From: Oegoconia quadripuncta
Taxonomy: Eukaryota; Arthropoda; Insecta; Lepidoptera; Autostichidae
Length of the DNA stretch: 64,000 nucleotides
Assembly: GCA_949316235.1 (NCBI GenBank)
Contig: OX438742.1
Span: forward strand, 38,942,853-39,006,852
Reading direction: 5' to 3'
In this document: one piece after another, positions 39,801 through 54,800 of the stretch
How positions within the stretch are numbered: position 1 is the stretch's first letter
Layout: each line of letters starts with the position of its first letter
Program-made: the position numbers and the translations under genes
The notes under the pieces: generated by a model
Told to the model about the DNA's origin: nothing
Seen by the model: only the letters and a program-made list of their open reading frames with translations
Databases searched by the model: none

Positions 39801-42800
39801 TGAACTGAAGAGTCGCAATTTGTTTCAGTAGTGTTGGAGATATTTATCCGGCCGTATTCCATGTAGGAAAATAAACGAGATTAGCTCAACACCCAAATTA
39901 ATTAGGGTTTAATAAATTTAACATAATAATAAAAGGACGCTAATGTTTTACCCAATGTATTGTGGTCTTGGTACGGAAAAAGAATAAAATCAATTCGTCT
40001 CTTCCCGTTGTGAAAGGCGACTGGGACTGTCCATCAAAAAAACATCTATGCTGGTTTAACGAGAACGGGCTCACCTCACGTGTGAATTGTATTTTTCGGA
40101 AGATGAACCGTGGATGTTGTTTTAAGCATTAAAGTTTTAATACTGGATAGCCCATATTTGTAGCTCATTTGGGATAAACATCGTCGCGTTATGTATGTAT
40201 GAAAATGTCTAATCTAGAAATACCTGCAGGTACTATAGAATGAATCTTATCATCTTGTAAAGTATATTCATTAAATGATAACCATGAATAGAAAACCCCC
40301 TAAAATCAGGCGATTATGTCATTCAGATATACCAACCATGTTAAAAACTAAATATTCTCATCAAATATGGTTAAAAACCTGTCCCCTCATGTAGTCTTTA
40401 TAAAAAACCGCACTTAAATAACACTACGCGTTACTGAGATACTTCCTGACATTTACTGTGCACACACAACGCTCTCCAACACATATCTCCTATCGCTGCT
40501 CCTCAGGGGTTAACAACGAGGTCTTCTAAACAACCAGGGGGGAAATAATTTAAGTAGGATAAGGAATATTCGACACTTATAGCATATCTTGGATAGTTTA
40601 ACACGCGAGCATGCCTTTCATAAATCATGCATGCGTTCCTATACGCCTGTCAGTCATTATGCGACCATTAAAAAATCATTAAAGCCTGTAGTGAGACGGT
40701 GAGTGTAATTTCACGATTGCAACTAAAATTCTGTTTTGATCGGCTGATTTTGACATTTCCTACCAGCCGCCCGACACAGGGCTGCCTGCTCTTATTATAG
40801 TAGTAGTAGAAATTTACTTAGCGCAGGAATTACTTGAAAAATTTACCCTTCGTAGTCGGGTAAAACACATACTGTAAAGCTAAATGTCCAACTCTCTCTC
40901 TTCAATTTAAGAGCTACGCTCTTGTAGGTGGAGTCGTTTCCACACTTCTCTACATTGCGCCTTTTCTAAATGTCCAACTATGATCGCTGAATCATTCAGT
41001 CAGTCAGACAAAAATTCGAAAACACTTAAATTGATATAAACCGATTTATATTGTTAATAAAAATATTAGCAATTATTAGCAATCGTCCAATCGAAAAACA
41101 CTATGTCACCTCGTTGACAACCCATTAACAAGTAGCATCGCATGTTAGTCAAAATTATTTTTAAAAGTTGTTTACTTGTGTACATTGCTACGTACTACTA
41201 GAGGCGTACCGTTAAACAGGCAGAAAGGCAGTGCCTACCCTAGAAAATTCCTAAGCTTTCGTCGAAATACATTGTCAAGACAGCTGATTCGGAAGACAGC
41301 GGATGTCAACAGAAATTATTATTTTGTAGTAGTATTTTTTCTCATTTAATAGCAAGTTTTATCATTCTGCTCACCTTGTGGGTTTCTTTGTTTTAAAGTC
41401 TTATTTTAAATTGAATATATTCCGTATAATCCATATATCTGCACCCAAGTGACAAGTGAAAGGAGCATGCACATATTATGTACCTATTAGTATTTGTTAA
41501 TGTTATTGTAAAAAGGACACTTTGCAATAATTAGATCCTTGCATAGTAACAATATTGATCTTTTAATTTTATGAATCCAATCCGTTTTACAGTGGTTATG
41601 CGGCCGAGTGTGTAAGTCTAAATGTACAGTCAAGGTGGTCAAATGTAACGTCATTCGTAGGAGTACGTCGTATTCTTTGCTCGTGCAAAGAGCAAACAAG
41701 AGTTTTCGTATTATAATTTTGTACGGAGTGCACTAACAAGATAAAGTTAAATTACTGCAATGATTGGCAAATTAGGTATGTTTTTAATGATAGTAACCTA
41801 CCGCGCTCTTAGACAGCGATTCGAGGTTATGCAGCGAGCATCTTCGGCACACTCCGAATATATGCCACTTAGAGGTGACACAAAGGTACTAGATTTCTTT
41901 TTAGTTTTAAATTTACTGAACCATTGAACGGTGAAGGTGGAGAATGGAGAAGGACTGAACGGGTTTAGAGTGAGAGGTTGCTTTTGTTGTTGTGTTGTTG
42001 GTTGTTTGTGTTTCTTTTTTCAAATGAATTTTTATCTTCAAAATGGTATGATCGATTCAGTCACGGTTTTCTGTAAAAGGTTTGTCATCCATCGGCCATA
42101 GTTCTTAGCTAGTTTTTATGGTGTTAAGTCGCCAGGGTGGGTAAACATTTGTCAGATGAATGTTGTAATACTACATCCATGATTTTAAGCTCATCAAAAT
42201 GCTGCCAGTTATCTCCAAAACGATTTCTATTATTGTTGTTTTTTTCCAGCAATTTTTAAATGGGGTAAGATTCGGAAATTGTTATGAGAGCTAGATACTA
42301 ATATGTTAGCCATTAGTATAATTTTTTTTTTATAAATAAATAAATATCCTTGGATATACACATAACGCTATCTAATTCCACACTAAGCAACTAGGCTTGT
42401 ATTATGGATATCAGATGGTTGATAACATAAATATTTTATTTTTGTAAATTGATACATATTATAAATGAAATCATCCATAAATCGGGTACACATGTCTGTA
42501 TTCATTATACAAACATATGCCCCTAGCGGGATTCGTACCCGCGACCTTTTGGTATAGCAGTCAGAGTTTCTAATTTCCTGTTCGTCATGGGCATATAAGT
42601 GCGTACCCCTTTGCTAAAGATATATATATTAATATACCTTCAGCAATTTGTGGTCAACAAGGTAATCTTGAATCCAATCAATCAATAATCTTCATTTTCA
42701 TTGGTTAATAGTGGCACCAAAATCAAACCATATTACCAAATATGATAGATCTCGCAGCAACAACCCTATTTAACACATTCTGACAAAAATTACTTGACAT

Positions 42801-45800
42801 TCCATAGCGCCTAGCCCATTGTGGATTTCGTCCGGAAATCATTATTCAAGTTGTTACGCCAATCAACCCTGACATATTCATTGTTACTGGCAACGTTGTT
42901 ACTTTCCTGAACTCGGAATTTCTTATAGTTCACGACATTGTTAGGATAATGAACTCAATTTTATCGTATGTGTGTGTGTACAAGGTTTTGACGAGCTTTC
43001 CTAAGCTTTCCTAATATAATAATATATATATATATAGTATAATGATAAACAATGAAAATATTGATGAAAGCGGATCTATTTGCTTATTATGGAATCATAA
43101 TAACATGTACTCGTAGGTAGACATAAATTTTTAAGTTGCATGTTTATACTGAAGCGTCATGGGAGCTACTAATATTGTACTGCGATCGATTGGGCAAATT
43201 TTTCCATAAAAATCCGTCCTAATCGTAAATCTGCGGAGGCATTATTAAACCAGAGACGGCGATATATAACGACATGATTCTAAGTTGAATGTCACATTTG
43301 CATGTTATGAGAACTATTTGCCATTGCAAGAAATCTAGATAATAATTACTATTGCTACCAGATTTGTAGGATTATGCGGGACGTATTCCACATGATGGTA
43401 ATCGTTTGAACCAATGATATTATAACCCATAGAACTATTGCTGACAATAATCGATACGTATGTTCAAAACGACAAATTATTTATTTTCGTATTTTCGTAA
43501 CACTTTGCAATCAAACTATTTATTATAACCGAATTGATTTAGGAGATATAAGAAAATATATAGGTTTATAATTCTCAACTCTAAATAATAATTTAATTTT
43601 TATAGTAATGTTTTCACTGAAAATGTAACTACGTCCGTTTTGTCTAAATCTACTCTGCACTTAGCCCGATTGATATGGTTTGGCAGCAGCATACGCATTC
43701 TTCGTCAAATGGAGGTAACTTATTCATTATCTTCAATTACTTATTTGTTTTCCGCTTTATTTACATAATGTAGTTTCTGTCGGGTGATTTATTATTTCGA
43801 CTCCATTAAGGGTGACAGCAACGCAATGGGGCAGGGGAGGTCGATGCTTCCACGTTTTTAGGACTAAAGCAATCTGTTTCTCGGCTTTTAAAAACAGCTT
43901 TTTATTTTAAGTGTATAACGTACCTACTAAATAAAATGGAGGAAATTTTACGGTACGTCATAGGTACGTCATAAGTCTTGGTTAAAATTGACTAATAGTG
44001 TGTTACGTTAACTATTTGGTGGCTTTGAGACAGTAATTAAAACAGTGATATAAAAACATATAGTTCAAAAAATTATAAAAAAAACGTGCTTGGTGATGAT
44101 ACCAATGGACTAAAAGACAAGTGTATCGACCTCAGACCACATAATTAATATTTTATCAGTACGTACGTTCGTACCCAAACTCCGCGTCTCACCTCCTTGG
44201 TACAAGCTCCATGACAATATTATTATTAACCAGGATTGCATACGTTTGCAAAGTTTCAAACTGATACTATAATTAAAAGTGGGTGAACGGTAAAAGTATG
44301 TTATGACTTTAATTGGATTATTTTGAATATGACTAAATAATTTTCTCGCCTTTATACATTTTATATACCATGCACATTTATAAGATAGGCATTGGTTTCG
44401 GTTCCGAGTTTCCTTTATCCATAATAAATCTACATTGCTAAATTACGCCCAAGAAAATCGAATGGAATAATTGATTGAGCAATATTTTGGTTGAATGATA
44501 ACTGATAAAAGATTTATAGAGGAGTTACTGAATTCAAATCTGTGTATATAGCCTAATGATATTAACATGGGAAATGTCATTAGGTGAGAGCACCTAATGT
44601 CAAGCAAATATGCTCGCGAGGTACAGACGACACGTGCTCGCGAGCCCTTGCTTTCCCAAATGAACTGAAGTAATTACCAGACTAATTTATAAATTAAGAA
44701 CAGTCATTTCACATGAAGTATAAACGTCATGCTGCTTCGGGTGAGCCAATTCGTACAGTATTTGAATGTGAATGCCTAGGAGTTGAATGGATGACGAAAG
44801 AGTGACTACAAATGATCTAAAGCTTTGCTCAAATCCACAACTGAACTTTCAACCATCTTGGTTCTTTGAATCGAATCTTGTACTTGTTGGAGTGGAAAGA
44901 TTCACAAGCACATTTCTTGACTCTAAGTATTGAAACAAACCTAGACTAAAAAGGGCCATTAGAGACAACATTACACAACCTTCAACATGGTCGTTTATGT
45001 TGTTTATTCCAAGTTCCAAGCCGCTCGATGCAAGGGCGACCTGTGTTTGAGATTAAATGTCGCGTATTGAATACGTCACTATAGCGATCATGTCCTCCCA
45101 ACACGGGACCCATTCTCGAGAAATTTCATTGTTTATAGACTTGTCATTTTTGCACTCAAACGTCAATGTTAAACTGATAGGCGTACCGATGCTTAGAGCC
45201 TGTGAAATCATGTCTAGAACAGACGCAATTTCCAAGTTTTCAAATGTTTTTGTTACTTTTCTTACTGGCACATTCACTCGCGGCTTATTGCTTCCTTCCT
45301 TCCTACATCTTGACGTTAACATTTTCTGCTATTCTTTGAACTAAATGAAGAAGGCTTTTATGCTAGTTAAGGTTTGATATACATGTTATTATGTATATAA
45401 AAATTATACAAGTATATTATATAATAATTATATGATAGCGGCTTTATGATAGGAAATGGATTTACAACAACAGACTATCGTCGAATATACCTGATAATGA
45501 CCAATGTTGTTTGTTACTGTTTTTTGGCTTACCACTGCAGCTTATCTCAATCTCCTTCCAATACAGTTGGCCTTAGTGCCAGTTTACATTTAATTGGCCA
45601 AACTTCTTGTCCTACTTATACATCCTATTTTCTTTAATTAGGCCTGTGTTAGCTGGCCAGGCGGACATTCCACTAGCTAAGAATGTGGCCATATTTTCCG
45701 AAAATCAGTTTCTCTTAGTATAAATTATTCCAGTCCATATTTTTTCCAAATACGTAATTTTTTCCCAATATTGTGTCATTATAATTTTTGCCATTGACTC

Positions 45801-48800
45801 GAAAAGAAGAAGAAGATTGATTGAGTCATAGCGGCGCTGGTTACAATCACGGAGGTGCGGATATGTAAGAGTAACAGTGGAGAAGACATTGCTGTAGCAA
45901 TCACGTCGGTTGCGATATCTAAATATAAGATACCTTGATTCCATATTACTGATTTACTCACCTTTCACAGGTTTGAGTTCGTTGTAGGATTGTGGGCCAG
46001 CGTAGAAGATGAGGCCGTTAGGATCATTAGTAGTCAAGTAAAGAGAAATGTAACTTTCCGAGCACGTTCGATGATGCCCCTGGAGCATGGCCCAACCGTT
46101 TCCTTTGAATCCAATGGCCATTCGTTCACAGTGAGGTCCGTCGTAACCCGCAGGACATTCACATCTATTAAGCAAAGATGTACCTGAAAAAAAAAAATCA
46201 AAAAAATTAAACGAAAAAGTTAAACGAAAAAATTAAACGAAAAAGATTTCGAAATAATTAAATAATCTCGTATAAAAAAATTACTGTCTACATAAAATGA
46301 CAAAAAGAACAGTGCAATTACTGGAACTGGAAGAGATCGCTGTTAGCGATAAGGCCGCCTAATTTTAGTTTCTATAAGATATTAAAATGTACCTTCCTTA
46401 TTTAAATAATAAAGCGTACCTATTTGATGAAATGAAATGAAAAGTTTATTCGTGCATAGCACCAGGTAAAAAAAGATATACATAATTTTGGGATGATCAC
46501 TGGAACTGGCCTCTTCAGGCTTATACACTACACACTATAACTATATAATAAAAATAGATCTATAACAAAGGGCATTTAGATGCGCTGCCAATAATTGATG
46601 GTGCTCAAATGTTGCTTATTAAAATAAAGTATGAGTAATTTTAACAGCAACAATAATAAGTTCCAATTGACTCATAATATTAACTGATTATAGAGATGTC
46701 ATTAAAACTAAATGTCATAAAAATTAGATGTCATGAAAAGTTATAAAAAGTAGATTAAAAAATCATTAATATCATAGTAATATCATAGTAGCACTTGTCA
46801 GTTTGCCTTGATTCTGGTTTTAAATTCCTTTATCGTCATACATTTAACATCATTAGGCAGTTTATTATTGATTGATTGATTGAACAGTGCAATTACGTCG
46901 AACTTAATATTTTTATCCACGTTGGCTGTTACATGATGATACAACATGATGCTAGTTATACCATCCCACTGGAAATCTGAAGGGGATGCTACAGTCCTGT
47001 GGCGTGTTGAATGATTAACGTATGTGTGTGGCTGGGCAAACGTTTATTCGGTCCTTACCTATGAAATTGGCGTTTTGTATGAAGAATTGTATTAAGACTG
47101 TTTTCTCCATACAAACATTTTTGATTTTTTTGGGCGTTCTCAAAAAAAAATCCAAAAGCTAAACTACGTGTGTATTATCGGATAACATTAAGTTAAGTAT
47201 AGGCAGCGTTAATTTTTAAAAGTAACCGCTTTATAAAAGTTTCAGCGAATCGAAGAAATGATTATGGGAAGCACATGAAAAGAGCTATGTTCAAATTTTT
47301 TTTTATTAAATCAGCCCAGAAATTAAAATATTTCATGTGAAACCTTGATATAATATTCCATTTTCCAAATAAAAAACAAATTTGGATAAAGCTTTGAAAA
47401 TCGCAGGTACATATGAGTAACGAAGAAAAAAAAACTCCAATTTCATAGACCCAATATACAGGGTGTAATCGTTAAGTGTGCACAGGCGATTATTCCGTAA
47501 CTATTATAGATATCAAAAGACTTTAAACTGATATCGAAAATACGTTACCTAATGAATAAAATGACATTAATAACTTTTTTTAAATAAAACGAGAAATATC
47601 CAAAAAAATTACATTAAACACTCCCATACATTTTATTTCTTAGTAAGTACAAAATTTTGTACCTATTCAAAGCAGATGTTCGAAGTGACGTCCTCGTTGT
47701 GCAATACAATGACGAGCTCTATTTACAGTTTCTAAAAGAACTTTCCTTAACATTTGCGGAGTAATTAAAGCAATTGCACGACGTACACGATTCTGTAACT
47801 CTTCTAGGCTGTGTACTCGCTCAGCGTGCAAGTGTTTTGATATCTATAATAGTTACGGAATAATCGCCTGTGCACACTTAACGATTACACCCTGTATATC
47901 TGTATGGGGCTGTTATGATGATGATACTATATCATAGTTTGTTCAGCACATCAATTATAAAAACGATAAATTATTCATTTTATTTTAAATAAAATACATA
48001 AATTAATTTGCAATATAATAACACTAGATTTCCGCCCGCGGCTTCGCCTGCGTGGACTAACTTTATCGCGGAAATTTGTTTATGGCGCGGGAACTATTCT
48101 TTATCGGGATAAGAAATATCCTATGTCTCCAGGGTATATTCTACCTGTATATCAAATTTCATCCAATTTCGTTCATCGGTTTCGCCGTGAGCAAATAAAT
48201 AAATAAATAAATTTCTTTATTTAGCTCTCCACTTAGTAAGTAGGTAGGTTTGTTTATTTGTTTGTTGTTCAATAACGGGAAACGGATGAACGGATAAGGA
48301 TGAAATTTGGTATATAGGTTGAACATATAACATGGCATAACATATTTACATAGGATATTTTTTATACTGATAAAGTGTGTAGTTCCCGCGGGATAAACAA
48401 ATTTATTCCACGCAGGCGAAGCTGCGGGCGGAAAGCTGGTAAATAACATTAGTTACGATTGTAATTGCGATTTTATACATAAAGATGTTATATTAATGAG
48501 TCGTAAAGCACCTCTTATTTCTTTATTCCATAGAAGGGAATAAAAATCACTCGGCCGCAAAATTATTATTAGCTCGGGCGATGTATATTGATTCCTTGCT
48601 GCACTCAGTGTCGAATGGGACCCCTATCGCGATAATTTTTCATACCATACTAAATTGGATAGTAACGACGAGTGCACAAAAGGACGGATTTTGTCAACTT
48701 TGGCTAGGATATTTGATCCTTTGGGATGGATCGCACCGTGATTTTTCAATGCAAGTTTCTCATGCAACGGCTTTGAATGTTGACCTAGTCATGGGATGAA

Positions 48801-51800
48801 ACGCCACAGGTGGACATTGTGGCAGAGTGGAAAGCAATTGTATCACAGCTGCCATTGATAGAAAACATTAAATTGGAGCGTTTTGCCTTGAATGACAAAC
48901 AAAGTTGCTCATGACATGGTTTTTATGACGCAGCGGTGTATTTGCGAACAGCAGACAATACTGGTGACTTTGATGATGGGCAAGTTGCCAGTGGCACCAG
49001 TAAAGCCTGGTGATCTGAACACAGGGATATCCTTTTTCAGACAGCAGATTCTCACACATATTCACTTGATCTATGTGTGGATCTATGATTGAAATTAACT
49101 CTTATTATTGTAACTTTATCTGTGACAATTGAAATTGAATTGAATTGAAAATTGAATTGATTCAGTTCTTTTTAACCGAATTCAAAAAGGGGGAGGTTCT
49201 GAATTTGGCCGTTTAACATACAAACGTGACAAATCGAAGATCATCAGGTCGAAGAGCCCAAATGTTCGCCATCGCACAAAAATAGTCAGGAAGATTGGCA
49301 AGCACGCTAAAATACTATAATAAAGCGGAAACTTGGTAATGATTTGATTGTGTTTTTCCTGGTTTTCATCAGAACACTGCCGCGGAAGGCGCACCACACC
49401 AATGTATCCATTAAATACGCTTTATTGTTTATACAAGGAGGCTTTCGTTATTTTATAGCCGCGGAAACAATACTTATTGGTATCACAAACATGCTCAGAG
49501 AGATTGATTGGCAAGCTTACTGGCTATTAGTGCAGAGTGCGGCCGTCGAGAAGACTAGGTTCCAAGTATTACGTTATGTTGAAATATACAGGTATCTACT
49601 TGCGAATACCCGCGACTTCGTTGCGAGGTATGTGCATGCATGAGTACACACGTGCATTTAATCGAAAGGTTGCGTAGGGGTAGGGTTACAACCCTACAGG
49701 GAATGTGTTAGAGAATGTAAATAAATGTGCGTGGGAAGGTGAAGAGAACTGAGACCCTGGGCTTCGAGAGCCTCGACAGTTTTGTGCGGCGCCACACAAA
49801 AACCTTTAATCACGTACAGACGCGGCCAGGAAACCGTAAGATGTGACCAATTCGACGCTCGCCGCCCCTTTACAAGAAAAGCTTAAGTTTGTCGCCCACA
49901 CCTTACCCCGGATTTGATATCTGGACTACGACTCACCCAACCCCGACCTCGCTCGTTGGTCAATACCAAGTAATCGATACGCACGTCTCCATCAGCCAGA
50001 AATTGAAGATGCTTTGAGGGTTTGTGTGAGAATGTGTGTATCATACCTCATACACAGTCAGAGCCACTAGTTGTGAAAGTGAGAACTTGCGAAAATGACC
50101 ACTTGCTATTGGATGGAAGACGAGTTTGCGAATATAACGAGTTGAGAATATCTTTTTACGGTTCTATTGTCTTAGTCTGCATTTCTGCCAGTGCTTTAAT
50201 GTTTTGTGGCTTCTTTAAGAATTTTCTCAGTTCTGATTCAAGATATTTTTTGATTTTTTTTTTCGTTTTATTCACTCCTCTCGGAGAAGGCAAAGGGATC
50301 TAAGCCCATAACAGCCATGTCTTATTTTTCTTATTTCTTCAGTTTATAAGTCAGTCTCAGGCAATACAAGTAATTCGTCGTATACTTGGCGTATACAGAG
50401 TCTAGTCACGGTCAAGTCATTCTTCAGTAAAGTGGCAGAATGCTTTACAAAGGATTTTGGCGGCTTCTTGTGGGAACCCGAAAGCTACGTTACGCACTTT
50501 AATTTACACTTCCCTTCACTTGTACACCATCACTAACTTTTGCTGCACAATATTCTGCCATTATTAAGATTCAAAAGTCAGAATGCACAAACTATTTATC
50601 ACAAGAATTATAAAGAAAATTGCAACTTCACTCGCCGAGATCCCGCCAAAAAGCCTGAAGGGGTTGTGTTTTTAGTTAAAAAGTTTTTTATTTTTTATTT
50701 GCGGCCTTGGTATCTTGTCATTCCGCAGTGCGTTGAGTGATGTCCCAAAATTAACACCGATATTAAATGAGAGAGACATAATATATAAGATCCTAAAGTC
50801 TGTGTAATTGCCGCAGATGCGGGTTCCTGACCGCGTCTGTGCGCGAGTAAAGGTTTTGGTGTGACGCCGCACAAAGCTGTCGAGGCTGTCGAAGCCAGGG
50901 TCTTAGTTTCACTCTGCCACACACATTTATATACATTCACTACAACCTTACTCCCCCACAATCTTTCGATTAAACGCACGTGAGAACGGCATGCATGCAC
51001 ATACCTCGCATATTGAACTACGCGAACGAAATCGTAGGTATTCGCTATTATATAGTTCAAGACAACATAATGTAATACTACGTAACTACTCTTCTCGAAG
51101 GCCGCACTTCGTACCAATCACCAGTAAGCATGCCAATCTCTCGGAGCATGTTTATGATATAAGTATATAGCGGCAATAGCATAACTAAAGCCTCCTTGTA
51201 TAAACAATAAAGCGTATTTGAGTGAAACATTGGTGCGGTGCGGCAATTCTACGACGAAAGTCCCTATTAGGAATAACACAATCATCTAAACATGCGAATT
51301 TATTTATTTATTTATTTTAACACTTTATTGTACACACACACAAAGAAATGGTCATCTGTTGTTTACCAAACTTTCGCTTTTTTATAATATTTTTGCGTGC
51401 TTGCCAATCTCCCAATTTTTTGCGCGATGGCGATCCTTTGGGCACCCACAGTTTAAACGGGCAGTTGGGGTATACCAACCATATAATTTTTTTTAATCAC
51501 AAAATACATAAAATTTCATAAAGTAACTTTGCATATTACCCTACATGTAAGTCACCCAAGTGCTGTACTGGATACTCGTACTAATGCTAATTTGTTGATA
51601 TCAGTGAGTACTTGTAATTGTGTTCTATATATTTTTAAGTTATTGCAAATGTTGGTCTTCTAAATATATCAAAATAAAATTTAAAAAAATCTCAACTCGA
51701 CCTGATGATCTTCGATTTGTCACATTTATTGAGAATCACCCCAACCTTCTCCACACTGACTTTCACCACACTTTTTCATACAAACCAAAGTGCACTAGTT

Positions 51801-54800
51801 TTGGCGCAACTACTACAAAATCGTCTAAATCCGTTTTGCGATTCTTCTATTTACATTAATTACAAAAAACTCATTTACCGATTGTGCTGAAAATTCAAAG
51901 GGCATCTTCTATTATTTACAAAAAAAAAAAACAATCACGCGAATCAACTGCCGAAACGCTGAGTCATCGGTGTACATACATATATTAAAATAAAATACAA
52001 ACGGCCGAATTAAGAACCTCTCCTTACCTCTTTATAACCGACTTCTCAATTCGGCCGTTGGAGGACTTCTCGGACCCTTTTAACCGACTTCAAGAAGTCC
52101 TCCAGATTTTATGTATTCCGGTTGCCGCACTTTCGAATGTGAAAATCTCCATGAAAACTACTAGAATTGTCCAGGCCTATTATAGCGCCTGATGCTTTAT
52201 TACGAGGACATCGATCTGTGTAGCTTTGCCATTTGTCAACGCAAGGCGCTTCACTATATTATTTTTTTACCTACCTTTTATTATAACTTCTTGGCTATCG
52301 ACTGTGTACCGACCTACTTATCCTTATAATATTTTTCAAGTTTAATTAAAGGTTTTTAATTTATTGCTTCCGAGTATGTATGCTAAAAGAACGGTTCAAA
52401 AACTCTTGTGAAAACCATCGGCCATTTACCACCGACCTAAATTCGGGATCTAAAATATAGGAATATTTATCAGGTAGATTTGCAAGTAAAATTTTGCATA
52501 TCTCTAGGAACATTAATATAACATGTGGGTATTCTAATTAAATAATTTTATATACTACTTCATAAATATTAAAATCCAAGTAATAAAATATATATTATAA
52601 AAATGTAAAAGGGGGTGTCGTTTTGGGGGTATCGTTAACAATGGCCGGAAGATTTAGCCAACTGTATATAAGGCCTCTCTAAAATTGCTGTCTACTTACC
52701 TCCTACGGTTCCTTGGGGAAAGTTGTTGGTAATCAAGAGTGGCGTCACCAGTTTACGAATTTAAATCCACCCCGTATACGACTTATGGCATGAAATAAAT
52801 AAATAAATGAAATGAAAATTCTACTCTAAAATTCTTCGCTCCGCTCTGGATTCAGAATAGAGTCCTCGTCGTAAATTTATTATTTTGCTCCCTTGTGCTC
52901 TACGATTTATCAATTAAGTACGTTTTAATAATCGCAATGGTCTTACCTCCATTTAAGCAGGATTGAGCTCGTGTTAAGTCGCTGCAAGTGCACATGGCAT
53001 CCAGGTATGCGCTTATGCCGATGAAGCTTGTTGTATTGGTTAAAATGATATGGCCCCTGTCATGAACAGACAGCGAATTCTCGCAATCGTCGTCGCACTT
53101 TATTCTCTCATCCAGGCATTCGTTTATGTCGATCATATAAATACGCAGGTTTAGGTCGGTCTCGATCTGCAAGACGAAATAGTTCCATTAATGAAAATCT
53201 TTAAATGGTATAAAACAAAGTCGCTATCCGTGTATGTGTGCTTGCGAGCCTTAGATGTTCTGAACTATTGATACGATTTTCACTATCATTTAGATAATTT
53301 CTTGCTGAAGGTTTAAATGTACAATACAAGTGATGGTTTATAATTTATTACGAGCACCACGCGTATGCAGTCGGGGGCGGAAAGCTAGTATTAACTAAAA
53401 TAAGTGAATAAATATTTCGGACCCCTTCATTCATTATCTAGTTTCAAACTAGGCAAAGTCCATGTCAATGACTTGGAAATAAATGTTCGAAATTATCACA
53501 CAAAAATTTACCACTAACGAGTCGAACCCTTTGCTTTCGAAGGCAAGGTCACTACCCAATGCAGCCATCGGTCGTCTTACTTGTGCTGGTTATGTCGTCT
53601 TGTTTTACGTTTTAATGTGCTGCTTTCGGATGTAAAGCCAAAGTTGTATTTCTATTTCCTAGATCCCAAATCACATAAAATTCGTGAATTGCAGAATTTT
53701 GCTCTTATATCGATCACCATAGCGTCCTTATTTTACTGCAGCACATTCCGGTCCTTAAAAAGAATAGAACACAGCCGTGTCTTCCAGTGAGTGTCGTAAA
53801 AGGCGACTAAGGGACTTTACACGAAAAAGTATCTAAAGACTTGCATGTTGTGGACCGAGGATGTGGTGTTAAGAAATAAACTTTTAATGTGTGATATTAT
53901 ATCCAAACGCTATATTCTGATCATAAAGGCATTTTGGCATAAAGATCGTTATGTACATATATAGGTACATGTGTTTCATGGATGGCATTCGCGATAAAAT
54001 TTAAAATTCGCCGCAAAAGTCCTATTTTAGTGGCACAAATATGAAGGTATACAGGAATAAATAGCCCCTCGGCATGATTACGTTACGACCCGGTAAAACA
54101 ATAGCATAAGAAATCATTTTTATAAACGAAAGTAATGTTCGGATTCGACGAATCTTCCCTTGAATTGTATTGTCTAGATTATATTAGTCACCTACACGTA
54201 GGTGATTCTATTCAAGGGATGTTCACATATGAGAAACAATATTGTCTCTAAATTCGCCAAAGCATTAGAGCATAGAAGCATTAGAACCATCTATACATAG
54301 TTGAAATAGAAAATATTGGGTCTGCTGTTGGAACCTCTTATTGTAGGTATGTTACCCGATCTCTCGCCTCGCACAAACAATTTGGAATGCGCTCTCCACT
54401 TCCAACGAAATTCACTGTCTGTCTTCAACACTTATAGGACTTATGCACGGTCGATGAATTTCATATTTGAACGATCAATAACGTCAGACCGCAGTAATAT
54501 ATCCAAGTAACCAGTTAGAATACCTTCTAAAACTGTCGGGATGTATCATATGAATGATTTCAAAGGCGTCACAATAGGTGTTAAAGACGGACAATAAGCT
54601 CTCAGAGCGTTTAGACACGGTTTATATTTTATTTAGCAAACAAATCGCCCCGTCTGTAAGACCATGATGAAACAATCCAACCTGAACATGATCCGTACAA
54701 TAAAATCAAGTGTATGGGTATCTTCATACACATTGTACATTTTCGATAGTTATTTCAAGAGCATTGCAAGGATTTTGCTATATAGTTATTAATACATACC

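Noticed and set aside
45053..45344. Overlapping open frames on both strands as a gene
   Set aside because: No recognisable protein, no splice or start context; kept only as an unassigned stretch.
50695..51117. 140-codon minus-strand open frame as a gene
   Set aside because: Most of it is shared with the LTR-like sequence at 49500-49830 and no protein family is recognisable.
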